Assembly (NCBI GenBank): GCA_949316235.1 | Contig: OX438757.1 | Span: 7,992,657-8,056,656 of the forward strand | DNA length: 64,000 nt | Source of the DNA: Oegoconia quadripuncta | Lineage: Eukaryota; Arthropoda; Insecta; Lepidoptera; Autostichidae | Direction of reading: 5' to 3' | Shown here: positions 35,695 through 45,795 of the stretch, piece after piece | Layout: every line of letters begins with the position of its first letter | Position numbering within the stretch: position 1 is the stretch's first letter | Position numbers and translations under genes: made by a program | Notes under the pieces: model-generated | Database searches by the model: none | What the model saw: only the letters and a program-made list of their open reading frames with translations | Told to the model about the DNA's origin: nothing

Positions 35695-35975
35695 AACATG
35701 TTTGACGAAAATCGATTAAGGCGTTTCGAAGATATTAAGCTTCAAACAGTTTTTTGGTGTATTGCTATAATACGGTATTGTAGACTTTCGAGGGTTTTCT
35801 AAGTTTTCTTTTTTATATTTAAGATGAAACTCGGGGATAAATTCTTAGCCAAGTTTGATGGAAATCGAAACCGATTTCTAAACTAAACAGCCTAAAAGGC
35901 TAAACAACCTGGATGATGTAATCATTTGTTTTCTCGGGGGTTTTCTAAATTTTAATTTTCTAGTTATTATGATTG
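35695..35975 (+). repeat. dispersed repeat with GGGGGTTTTCTAA end
   Basis: Contains AAAATCGATTAAGGCGTTTC, AAGTTTGATGGAAATCG and GGGGGTTTTCTAAATTTTAA. Related sequence at 53060-53300 has AGTTTGATAGAAATCG, AAGCCGCTTCGATAATATTT and GGGGGTTTTCTAATTTTC. Confidence 0.5.
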
Positions 35976-36054
35976 ACTTATAATGATTGACCAATACAGA
36001 CTTAATCTTGCGAGTTACGCTGTGTCATGGGCGATAGTGGTTGGTCAAGGGTTC

Positions 36055-36183
36055 TATTACATAATTTCATTGTCATCGGTTACGTTCTGACATGTGATTG
36101 GTTGGCTCATCGCTCGCTCGGCAATTTGACGGTTTCTCATAGGTCAACGTAATCGATGACAATACCGATGAAGTTATATAATC
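36055..36183. mobile_element. small foldback (MITE-like) element
   Basis: The region folds on itself: core arms 36069-36086 and 36146-36163 match at 17 of 18 positions (ATTGTCATCGGTTACGTT), and the pairing continues outward with a five-base gap to about 36055 and 36183, giving arms of about 35-40 bases around 50-60 bases. The size suits a foldback MITE. No target duplication was identified. Confidence 0.55.
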
Positions 36184-36329
36184 TAAGGGCACATCCTTTA
36201 GTGTTCTCGTATGGTTATGGTTAACTGAAATACTTTGTTGGTCATATAATTGTTGAGTGCTCATATTCGATACATTTTATGCAAAACATACCACGTGATA
36301 GCGCACCTATGCCAGTGGCGACGGTACGG

Positions 36330-36500
36330 GTTCGATGTTGTATGGCCTTAATTAGCGACCCGATTCCGCCCCAATCCCTTCGCAGATCATCGCCATGGCA
36401 AATACAAAAAAGGATCAAACGTTTAAAAGGTATTTAATGGACAGAGATGATGCCCTTTTATACGTCCATTAAAATGAACCGCTTTGAGATTTACCGTTCG
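36330..36500 (+). other. candidate conserved non-coding DNA in membralin intron
   Basis: Contains CCTTAATTAGCGACCCGATT with a homeodomain-type TTAATTAG core, CATCGCCATGGCAAATAC and a loose inverted pair (TATTTAATGGAC / GTCCATTAAAAT). Confidence 0.27.
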
Positions 36501-36879
36501 TCCTATTAGATAGGTACGCGAATAAAAAACGGAACCTTTTTATCAATTTTGCAGATCGTTTTGTAGCAGATTATATTAAAAGTCAATGTTGATTATGTGT
36601 CTATAGAAAAGGAAAATCACTGCGGAGTTTATATCTCAAACTCTTAGAACCAAAAAGAAAAAGATTTATGAAGCAAAAATAACCAGAATTTAAATACGTG
36701 TACATCGGAGTAAAAAAAACAGTTACAGTCTCAACAAAGATTTTTGCTCTTATACCTTTATTTCTAACTTTCAAACCGCTTATATAAGGAGCGTGGTTAT
36801 GCACTTTATGAAACCGAAGGGAGTTCACAGGTGCCGCCTCAAACAACTGCACAAGGTGAAACAGCAGTACAGAGCGGAC

Positions 36880-37110
36880 TTAACACTTCAAAGGAACAGG
36901 AGAACTCTTTCCTTTTCTCTGATGAAATTTTACCCGCAAAATTGTCTTAAACACTTTACGGTCGGCGCGTTGATTATGCCAAGACGGTAGGAAAGTCGGA
37001 CGTAAAATAAAGTTATTTTGATTTAAAATGCGAGGAAAAAAACAGCGCACGGGGCGTCCTCGGGTGGGGACTACGCCGGACGGGATTTTTTTCCAAATAA
37101 AATCCTCTTT
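36880..37110 (+). other. candidate conserved non-coding DNA in membralin intron
   Basis: Mixed-composition block with CGCACGGGGCGTCCTCGGGT and CTACGCCGGACGGG beside AT-rich words. No frame with protein character. Confidence 0.22.
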
Positions 37111-37423
37111 CATTTAACTAATCCTGTAGCAGACACACGCCAAAGTACTCCTTTTATACGAATTAGAGTCGTTTGGAATAAATCTTTAATTTCTTAAAAT
37201 CTATGAACGTAATAAGGTTAACGGAGGAGGCTAAGGAAATTAGTAATAATAATGGACAAATATAGACATATTTATTTGATACGAGTTGTTTCTTTTTTTT
37301 GATATTGTTTACCTATTTAGGTAAGTTTTGCATTAAAGTGTATTTTAAACCCCCGACGAAAAAGTATGTACAGTGGATGACGGATGTTATGCGTAAAGTG
37401 TAGGCGTTATGTTTGTTGATGGG

Positions 37424-37465
37424 TGTGTGTGTGTGTGTGTGTGCGTGTGTGTGTGTGCGTGTGTG

Positions 37466-37513
<48 letters not shown>

Positions 37514-37593
37514 TGTGTGTGTGGGTGTGTGTGCGTGTGTGTGTGTGTGGGTGTGTGTGTGCGCGCGCGTGTGTGCGTGTGTGCACGTGCGTG
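37424..37593 (+). repeat. GT/GC dinucleotide microsatellite, about 170 bases
   Basis: Nearly pure (GT)n with interspersed GCGT and GGGT variants and a GCGCGCGC block at 37561-37568. Alternating purine-pyrimidine DNA of this length can adopt Z form. The Cys/Val peptides it encodes are artefacts. Confidence 0.95.
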
Positions 37594-37598
37594 CTTGT

Positions 37599-37645
37599 TT
37601 AACAGTATATGTAATAAAAAAATATTTTTTTACATATACTGTTAA
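37599..37645. repeat. inverted repeat beside GT microsatellite
   Basis: Arms 37599-37614 and 37630-37645 (16 bases each, TTAACAGTATATGTAA and its complement) match exactly around an A/T-rich loop of 15 bases. It starts within 10 bases of the end of the GT tract. Confidence 0.85.
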
Positions 37646-38009
37646 TACCTAAAAGGAGTGCTATCATTAATATTAAAAAAAAAATAGTTTCAATAAAATC
37701 AGAAGGTTGCTCTATGTACTCTTTCTCTCTCTTATTTAGATATATATAAAAATTAGAACAGTATAGTCAATTGCCAAGTATGGTTAAATAAATATTGTGG
37801 TTTTTGTAACGAATTACATATAAAGTCACATTTTCCACTTGCTACGATCCTGACACACCACATACACATCTTGTAACGAATTGATCCAAATAAATATCTA
37901 TGAACTACCGATATGTGAAGAACATTTTTTAATAATATCACTGATAGGTAATCATTTACCACTTTATTGTACACACACATTGAAATATACTTTAAAATGA
38001 ATTAAATAC

Positions 38010-38100
38010 AAATGTACAAAGGGCGAACTTATCTCCATAAGAGATCTCTTCCAGCAAACTCACGAAAGCGAAACAATTTTAAAAGGTAGAACATACATAA
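38010..38100 (+). repeat. dispersed repeat (ATCTCTTCCAGC family)
   Basis: ATGTACAAAGGGCGAACTTA, AAGAGATCTCTTCCAGCAAA and CGAAAGCGAAACAATT. The best-preserved member here. Confidence 0.55.
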
Positions 38101-38804
38101 TGTTTACACGACAATGAAAGATAACTAACGTAACTTAAATACATAACTATTGATCCTTAAGATAGTGCTCTTTTACTCTCGTTTTAAAAGTTTATTTCAT
38201 TTATTTCATTCCATTACCAAATTAGGGGAAGAATTTTCTGGAAGTTCATCTATATATCGGCTCGGAATCAAATTCGGGATTTTTGTGCTGCATCTCTTGT
38301 CTAAAACCATTCGATCCCGGTCGTCCATAAATTAATACCACACAAGATCCATAATAATATCTTATAAAGTACGTGTAGATAAATAAACGTGAACTTAAGT
38401 AGCCGCAGAGTAACCCCCGAGAGTGTTTGACTTAAGTTTTGTTGTAATTTGCAAGAGATCTGGATGATTACCACACTCTACCGCTTTTCCATCATGGCGG
38501 ACCTTTCCTGTTGATTTAGGACTTGACAGAAATTAGCTCCAACTACCATCTATTATGCCTCTACAATAATAGTTCTGCAAAACTTTATGGATTTCACTTG
38601 TGGATTAAAGTTTTCGTTGATTTTATAAATTTGAAAATAAAGGTTTTGCATAAGCAACTAGCGTAGAGCCAAAGACAGATGAACCTAACATTGGATGTTT
38701 TTTCTTTTACAAATTTGGGCTTATCAGGTATGCCTCTTTTGTATACCTACTTAATGTGTAATACGTAATACGTAATGTAATTATTTCGACATCATGGACA
38801 TTTG

Positions 38805-38822
38805 GAGAGAGAGAGAGAGAGA
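38805..38822 (+). repeat. (GA)9 microsatellite
   Basis: Uninterrupted GA repeats in the membralin intron. Confidence 0.9.
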
Positions 38823-39839
38823 TATATCTAAACGTCCACGTTTTAAAATAGTTATTTTCACGTTTTGATATAATACAGGATCATTTTGCAAATGATAATT
38901 ATATTTATATTTTAATTAAGATGCAGAGAATCAGGTCGTTAAAGAGTAAAAGTATTTTAAGCGTTACATATTAACCTGTTGCATGATTTTAATTTGTAAT
39001 TTCTTTTGTAAAGTTACTATAAAGGCATTATCACAATATAATTGTCACTCTGTGTGGAGAGAAACTGTCTCCTGATATACAAGTCTTACCTAGTTCAGGA
39101 CAGGACTGTAATGCTATGTACTTAATATTTTTGTACACAATAAATATGTTTTATGTTATGTTTACTATAATTACAATTATCATTTTAACCCTTTCTAGGA
39201 CAGTGAACCTGTATGGTTCAATAAGGAAATAGAGGTATTATTGTTAGTACGTCTATATATGCGTTCAGTGGCCGCGAAAGTGTTAATATTTTCATGTTTC
39301 ATGAATCGAACATAATACAGTGGCAGTTTTGATAGAGTGGCTTGAAAGTAGATAATTTTAATGCTGTGCATGGTCATTAGTAGATTTTTGATATAATTCA
39401 TTAATATAATTCATCAACAGTGGTATTCAACACGGGGCGAACGCTTACAGCAGTTATCTCACAATAAGATACAGTAATTGTTTTGGTAGAGTCAACATTT
39501 AGCAGTGGTGATTCTAATTCTAGCCATTTTGATTCACAGGCAGCCAAGCCATAATATCGCATCACTGTGCCTTGACATAATGTATTAACAATTATTATTA
39601 TAATTCCACCAATATTAATACTTCATTATGAACATGTAGTAGGTATCAATAGTTGTATAGGTACACTCTTAATTAACCTCTTTAAAAGTGCTTTAAAGTC
39701 AAACGTTCTAGACCTCTCTTCTAAATAGCTAGGCAATTCTGGTGGAGCAGTTTCTCTTTTCTCAGTTGTCACCTCTATAACGGCGCGACTTTCTAATAGC
39801 AGTAGCATCTTACTGTTACCTTTGGACCCTAAGTAGAGT

Positions 39840-40095
39840 CAAATACTGTCAAATTAATGTTGCGAACCGGACGGTGATGTTATGCGGGTCGTGTCGCCGC
39901 GCCGGAATGGGCCGACCTCATGAAATATGATTTTTATTAATAAGTTGACACGCTCGATGATTATACGATAAGCCCTCACTTTGCATTCCGAAGGGGCTTC
40001 TCGTTTTTCGCCGCCGTCTTCATGCCCGCTCCCCCTTGTAATCCGACAGAGCCTACGCTCTGCCTCTTTTGACGGGAGACGGCATCAAGCATATT
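39840..40095 (+). other. candidate conserved non-coding DNA in membralin intron
   Basis: CGGACGGTGATGTTATGCGG and GTGTCGCCGCGCCGGAATGG flank GATTTTTATTAATAAGTTGA, which has Abd-B-like TTTTAT and TTAATAA words. No repeat phrases recognised. Confidence 0.27.
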
Positions 40096-40353
40096 CTTTC
40101 TATAATTAATTATAGTATATCTTAATTTTCAATATTTACGTTAAACTTCAAGAGTCAAGTGCAGTGAAAGGTGGGTGTGCGTGGGGTGACGTGGATATAT
40201 TTGAGGAGAGTCTTATCTCATAACATTTCTAACTCTGCGCTGATAGCAGCGAGGTAAGATTGTACAGGCTAGCCAGGCGGCCGAATGCCCTATATCGAAT
40301 ATAAGTATATGTCACAGGCAGATCGTTGAATTAGCTACTAACTACTACTTAGA

Positions 40354-40415
40354 ATAGATGGGTGAAGACGAGAGCAAAAGCTAACTAGTTTTTGCTCTCG
40401 TCTTCACCCATCTAT
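40354..40415. repeat. perfect inverted repeat, 26-base arms, 10-base loop
   Basis: Arms 40354-40379 and 40390-40415 match exactly, with loop GCTAACTAGT, inside the large membralin intron. The stem is more GC-balanced than its surroundings. Confidence 0.92.
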
Positions 40416-41154
40416 GGACTGACCGCGCCAGACTACTACAGCCAACTTCGCTAATCAAAAACGAATAGCCAATGCAACGAGACACCAATTATATACTATG
40501 TTACTTTACTTTTTACGTTTACTTAGTGCAGATTGTATGATTCTTTGCTTTTTTTTTCTAGGTGTTAGTCTGCTTCTTAAACTTATGTTACTCGTTTTAC
40601 AATAAACTTCATATTGTACTACAAAAAATTAAAATAAACGCCAAATAGCAACGTCGTCGCAGCGCGGAATGTTAGTATAGAACAAGGGACGAGACTAGAC
40701 ATTCCGGGGATGGTTCGCATCCGGCGAATTTATGTAGATATAAATACAAGGGTATTGGACGTGTATTGATTTCCAAATGGCTGTATGGTTCCCGGAAGAG
40801 GAGAATTGAAGGAAGGAAGTGCTCAGGCCAAGTTCTCAAATAAAAAACTGGCCGTTGGTACGCCGCCGTGCACTATTTACACGAACCATTTCGAAACAAT
40901 TTTATACCCTCTCCGGCTCAGTAGCTATTTGACATACGTATGTAATATTGTACTCAGATAATGAGATGCATATAATCACACAATATTCCAGTTTTCAAAA
41001 CTGTAACATGGATATGATCCTGCGATATGAGCTCTCAAAAGAAGCAGATTTAGCACTCACTCACGCGTACATCAAACCTTTAGACCACTACTAGTAGACC
41101 TATATAAATAATGTACCTACATACATGCAAAAAATATACAAATATATGAAATAT

Positions 41155-41200
41155 ACATAAAAGCTTATCTTTATAGAAGATCTCTTCCAACTATTTATAT
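41155..41200 (+). repeat. dispersed repeat (ATCTCTTCCAGC family), short
   Basis: AAGCTTATCTTTATAGAAGA followed by TCTCTTCCAAC. Confidence 0.4.
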
Positions 41201-41554
41201 CCAATGTTAAACTTTAAAATAATCGATAGTCATCTTTGTATGGGATAACTTTACGACTACGAGTAGCTTGCTGGCACATAAAGTAAAAGTCAGAAATTGG
41301 TTAAATGTGAGTCGGGCAACAAATTGAAACATTGGTTTGATAAGATTATTTTCATTGCATTATGTAACATACACGCGAGCGTAAGCCGCGGGGAAAACCT
41401 CCCTACTAGTGTCTCATAAATAAAATGAACTTCAGATATTTTGAGATCATTGTGTAGGTACTGGTACAATTTTCCTCTCTACAAGTTATTTGAGACTATC
41501 ATCATCGTTCATCCATCATCATCAACTCGTAACAAAATTATATCAATCTTGGTG

Positions 41555-41755
41555 AGGGTAGTTCATCATCGGCCCGTGTTCCCGTTTTGTCGGGCGTGTT
41601 ATTAACATCCGTACGCCGCCAACACGACCGGAAATCGACGCCGGCGCGCATCCGGCCAAGACATGCGCCGGTCCCTGCACAGGAGCGTGTCTCGTGTAGG
41701 TTGGCGAAATTTTCATTCATTCCATAATTGAGTAGCCGTGCAGTGTTGTTGGCAT
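41555..41755 (+). other. GC-rich island in membralin intron
   Basis: TCGACGCCGGCGCGCATCCG and neighbours. A 60-codon minus frame ends here but has no domain character. Confidence 0.22.
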
Positions 41756-42256
41756 AGGTGTAAGTATTATTACGTAATATTTTTCAAATTATTTCTTTAT
41801 CTTTTATTAACACACTTTCCTCGCATTTCTGTCTCCCCGGTCGCTGACTCTTATATGTAAAGATAATATCGCCATTTGTCCCTCTGTTTTTTCAAATTCT
41901 TGAAGTGTGGGTATATTTATATATGTACAAAAGTAAGATAGATAAGATCTTTAGTTACAAAAGAAGGATTAATTATGCATTTGCTATAACATCCACACTA
42001 GGCTAAGCCTGTACCGTGGATGCCAAAATTTCAATAACGAAGAGCAATTTCGCTGGTCATTACAACTCATAAGTAACATCTGTTACTTTTACTGTTTTTT
42101 CGGATCGGTCGGTTTTCGCTACTATTTATGTCATTCACGTGTGTGTTACGTTACAGACAACTGCATTAGAACAACCGTAGGACACAATAAGTTCATTTTT
42201 ACTTTGAAGCCATCACGTCCATCACATTTCTTTCCATGTTCGAGACATGTCTCTGT

Positions 42257-42340
42257 GGAGCTATCCTTAGGAGGATAGCTCCAGTAAGGTAAAAGTGGGA
42301 TGTTATCGTAGGCGATAACATCCCACTTTTACCTTACTGG
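42257..42340. repeat. two adjoining perfect hairpins (10- and 28-base stems)
   Basis: First hairpin: arms 42257-42266 and 42273-42282 (GGAGCTATCC and complement, loop TTAGGA). Immediately after it, arms 42281-42308 and 42313-42340 pair exactly with only a four-base loop (TAGG). The two structures share two bases at 42281-42282. Within the membralin intron. Confidence 0.92.
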
Positions 42341-42525
42341 CCAATGCAAACTGGACAAGTTGTAAAGTCCACCCCTACGATATGATTGATAAAGTGGAGG
42401 TTATATTAACGTCTAATCGCTTCCTATAGATAACGACATCCTTTATTTCATTAGGCATAGTAACTTATGAAACATTTCTAAAAAATAATAACTGATAGAA
42501 ATAAAAATATATACAATTTATATAC

Positions 42526-42884
42526 TGGATGAGTTTTTTTAACGTAAGGAAAAAAATAGGGCATATCAGGTATGTGAAATAGAAGGTATTGCCATAGGTG
42601 GTTTTAATTTTTTTTTCTCAAAACCATCATGGAATAATGCGTTAATTTTGTCATTTAACGGTCGCGTTTGTGGCGTATTCCACATCATTACGTGATTAAA
42701 TAAATAAAGAAAACTTCCAAATAAATTGCGAATGATAGAAACCCTATAAATCACGCCAGTCGCATATCAATATACGGCCGCAGCGGACATTTTTGAAAAA
42801 AAAAATGTATATGTGAAATATAAGGTTATTTTTCACTTACCCAATATGCCCTATTTTTTTCCTTACAGTAAAAAACTCATCCGG
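42526..42884. mobile_element. MITE with about 50-base terminal inverted repeats, intact copy
   Basis: About 359 bases bounded by TA on both sides (42524-42525, 42885-42886). The ends read CYGGATGAGTTTTTT, then GTAAGGAAAAAAATAGGGCA, and match each other closely for about 50 bases. No open frame. TA flanks suit a Tc1/mariner- or similar-driven non-autonomous element. A second copy lies at 20037-20402 and a solo end at 62668-62683. Confidence 0.85.
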
Positions 42885-43034
42885 TATAATCTAGAGCCTT
42901 CATATGGCTACAATATGTTATCTGGTGTCTCTTTGTACCAATAACACATTTGAAACCCACATTACTCTTTGTTACAATTGATGAATATGATTTCACAAAT
43001 ATTCTTCTAAAATCATGTTAGTTTGAGTGCGTCA

Positions 43035-43235
43035 TGCATGTAGCATCCTGGCAGCTGTCATGGAACCCCCTGGGCGGCCGGAAAATATTACACGTGGGAT
43101 TTTATTTGGATAGTCGCGGGATACATTTCGCAAAAATTTCGTCGCGGACCCGCTAATCTGGGGGCACGGCAGTGCCCCCGCCAAGACGAGTCAATCGAGA
43201 GTATTTCGATAATACGGATAAACAAGAGTAGTTTT
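43035..43235 (+). other. GC-rich block with strong GC hairpin
   Basis: GGGGGCAC (43160-43167) pairs exactly with GTGCCCCC (43172-43179) around a four-base loop. Preceded by CCCCCTGGGCGGCCGG. No T run follows, so a terminator reading is not relevant in this eukaryote. Confidence 0.35.
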
Positions 43236-43304
43236 TACAAATGGTAGTCTAATTGGCGAATACGTCAAGAAATTCTGTTGGATTTTCCGTTAATATACTC
43301 TTTT

Positions 43305-43430
43305 ATGTGGGATTGGAGACGCGTTTGACCACATAGTGCGCGCGTAAATGCCTATTCACATGAGAAGATCCAAAGATTGTTGTGAGTTTCGGGGAACATC
43401 GAGACGTCGGAGTTCCATATCGCACAACCG
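43305..43430 (+). mobile_element. dispersed repeat, same family as 11161, strongly decayed
   Basis: AAATGCCTATTCACATGAGA and GGGGAACATCGAGACGTCGG follow the order of the family. It runs into the LINE 3' UTR-like repeat at 43441. Confidence 0.42.
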
Positions 43431-43440
43431 ATATTTTTCA

Positions 43441-43585
43441 GATGTACTGTCCGTGTCCATATACCCAAAGGTTGACTGGAAGAGATAGCTTTTAGTGATA
43501 GGATCGCCAAATTGTACGTTCTACCCTTTCTGTAACAGAATTTTGTTTTCTGTTGTATAATAAAGTGTATTTGTATTCTACTTGA
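43441..43585 (+). mobile_element. non-LTR retrotransposon 3' UTR-like repeat, copy 2
   Basis: ATACCCAAAGGTTGACTGGA, AGAGATAGCTTTTAGTGATA, CGCCAAATTGTACGTTCTA and an AATAAAGTGTATTTG end. Partner of 110-268. Confidence 0.68.
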
Positions 43586-43807
43586 TATTTTAGAAGTCCA
43601 CATTATGGACGAAGCGAATGCTACTCCGAATGTTCGGTATATTGATAAAGAACGGTTGAAACCCTCCCCGCGCCTGGTAATATGAAGATGGAAAGGCGAT
43701 GGTGGGACAATTTTATGCAATTTCAACGCACACTCACCGAAATGTATCTTACCTCTATAAAAGACTGATATAGGCATGCGATCTTGCTACGGTGTTCAAG
43801 GCCTTGC

Positions 43808-44082
43808 AATTTTTTTTTGTTTTTTGACATACACACAGCGCCATCTAGTTCCAAAGTAAGCAACTATAGGCTTGTGTTGTGAATACCACATGGTTGATAT
43901 ACTACATAAGTAAATGTTATTTTTGTAAATAAATAGGTACTTATTATAAATGAAAACATCTATAACTCGGGTACACATGTCCGTATTCATCGCACAAACA
44001 TATGCTCCTAGCGGTAATCGAATCCGCAACCTTTTGGTATAATGGTCAGAGTTGCTAACCACAACACCAAAACAGGTTGTCT
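43808..44082 (-). mobile_element. tRNA-derived SINE, copy 1
   Basis: Read on the minus strand it starts with a tRNA-like head holding a degenerate A box (TGGTGTTGTGGTTAGC) and B box (GGATTCGATTACC), continues with a body of about 190 bases, and ends in a T-rich (plus) / A-rich (minus) tail at 43810-43825. It closely matches copy 2 at 51657-51903 over nearly its whole length, including the body stretch around CAGCGCCATCTAGTTCC (plus strand). SINEs of this type are moved by a partner LINE, which is not evident here. Confidence 0.82.
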
Positions 44083-44240
44083 TATTATATGGCAGCTTCA
44101 AGATATAAGTTAAATTATTATAAAATTCCAGCATATTCAAACACGTACTTATCATTTGGTTTACACAACCTAGCTCTAAATCGTTCATCAATCCAAACAA
44201 ACAATTTCAATACTACAGAACGTGTTTGTTAATTGCGTAT

Positions 44241-44467
44241 TAGCTTTCCGCCCGCGGCTTCGCCTGCGTGGAATAACTTTATCGCGGATATTTTAATTTG
44301 TTTATCCCGCGGGAACTACTCACTTTATTGGGATAAAAAATATCCTATATCTTAAACCAGGGTATTTTCTACCTAGAAACCAAATTTCATCCAAACCTGT
44401 TCATCCGTTTCGCCGTGATTGAGCAACAAACAAACATCCAAACTTTCGCATTTCTAATATTAGTTAT
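44241..44467 (+). mobile_element. LEP1/Helitron-like element
   Basis: Starts at TTAGCTTTCCGCCCGCGGCT and ends ATTTCTAATATTAGTTATAT, with the same inner blocks as 21641-21866. The more complete head suggests a less decayed copy. Confidence 0.75.
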
Positions 44468-45179
44468 ATAGATAGATTTGATTAACTGAAGGATCACATC
44501 TAATATTTATCGCATTAGGAAGGTACTCGTATTGCATACTCTCAGTGCCTTGTTTATAAACCCTCGGATAATTAACCCGATATTCAGCATTCTCCGCAGA
44601 GTTTTCTAATCAGCATTATATTGGTTTTCACTCAACTTGGTACTCATGTTTGAAAATACGTAACAATGGGTCTTAACTGGATATGTTGCTGTTACATTTT
44701 GTGCTTGTAGCAATAAAGTTGAGTTTTGTATGGTGAATCAGGCAATCAGAGCTAGAAACGGAAATGCCAAAAATACACGTTCAATTACAGAAATACTTTC
44801 CATTTTAGTACCTAAACCTTGTCGAAGCGGTAGGTATTGAAGTATAGAAAAAATCTAGGCGTGAAGATTATACGTTATACGTACCGGTTATGATAATTTC
44901 ATTTCATACATAATTACAGTTTCTTGCGAGTATCGGTATTTCACTATCAACAAATAAATTCATTGTCACAATAGCGTAAACGGATGTGATTTTTGACAAG
45001 AACTCACAGGTCCGACTGGCGACCCTTATGCCACTCCTCGGGTACGTTAAGGTTTTTCTTAGGAATTAAAATAAAAAAAGAACGAAGTTCGCAACAGGAT
45101 CGGGTTAAGTTATTGACACATGTCACAATTCCGTAGAATACAGACTACTGTAATCAAAGAACAATTTTCAGTTACGCTT

Positions 45180-45350
45180 TGAGAGTTTATTTAAGACAAG
45201 TAACGCCCCGATTTAAAGCTGAAGATCTTGGAAATGGCTTGACCGATTTCCACCAAACATGGCGAAGAATCATCTTGCAACGAACAACTTTAAACAAGGA
45301 ACTGTAATGAAATCTGTTCATCCGTTCTAGTGCTCCAATGCCCAGTTCGT
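45180..45350 (+). repeat. decayed dispersed repeat
   Basis: CTTGACCGATTTCCACCAAA, CATGGCGAAGAATC and AAATCTGTTCATCCGTTCTA resemble common lepidopteran repeat phrases. Family not determined. Confidence 0.4.
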
Positions 45351-45495
45351 TACGATGTAAATAATAAGCGCGCGAGTGAAATTACAGACCTAAGAAGTAA
45401 TATATGATTAACTTTAGAACCTAGTGGCATTACAGGTTCTTTAAACTCATAAGACCGTCTTACCGTGAGGCAGCATGAATGCATTGCTTTACTTG

Positions 45496-45795
45496 GATTA
45501 CCGTGACTTAAGTCATTAAAGAAATAGGTAATGTACTCAAATCCACATGCGAAAGCGGACATATCCGGGTGGTGTAGGAATCAGCTGGATGCGAACCATC
45601 CGTGCGGAGGTTACCCCTGATGCGGACATAGATTACCGTAACTTAACTCATTAAAAAACAAGTAATGTATTCAAATCCGCATGCGGAAGTGGACATATCC
45701 GGGTGATACGGGAAACGAGAGTATCCGAATTTCGTTCCTTAGCTGGATGCGAATCATCCTGCGGAGGTTAACCCGTACACGGACGCTTGCATTAT
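45496..45795 (+). repeat. tandem duplication, period about 135 bases
   Basis: Unit 1 starts GATTACCGTGACTTAAGTCA at 45496, unit 2 GATTACCGTAACTTAACTCA at 45631. They share GACATATCCGGGTG, AGCTGGATGCGAA and TGCGGAGGTTA. Unit 2 has about 25 extra bases (45718-45743) before AGCTGGATGCG. Both carry a CATGCG core (CACATGCGAAAGC / CGCATGCGGAAGT). Confidence 0.75.

Noticed and set aside
37409..37652. Cys/Val-rich open frames on the plus strand
   Set aside because: They are translations of the GT microsatellite.
43352..44200. Minus-strand frames of 141 and 134 codons
   Set aside because: They run through the LINE 3' UTR-like repeat and the tRNA-derived SINE; the similar peptide in the frame at 51495-51887 is due to the shared SINE.
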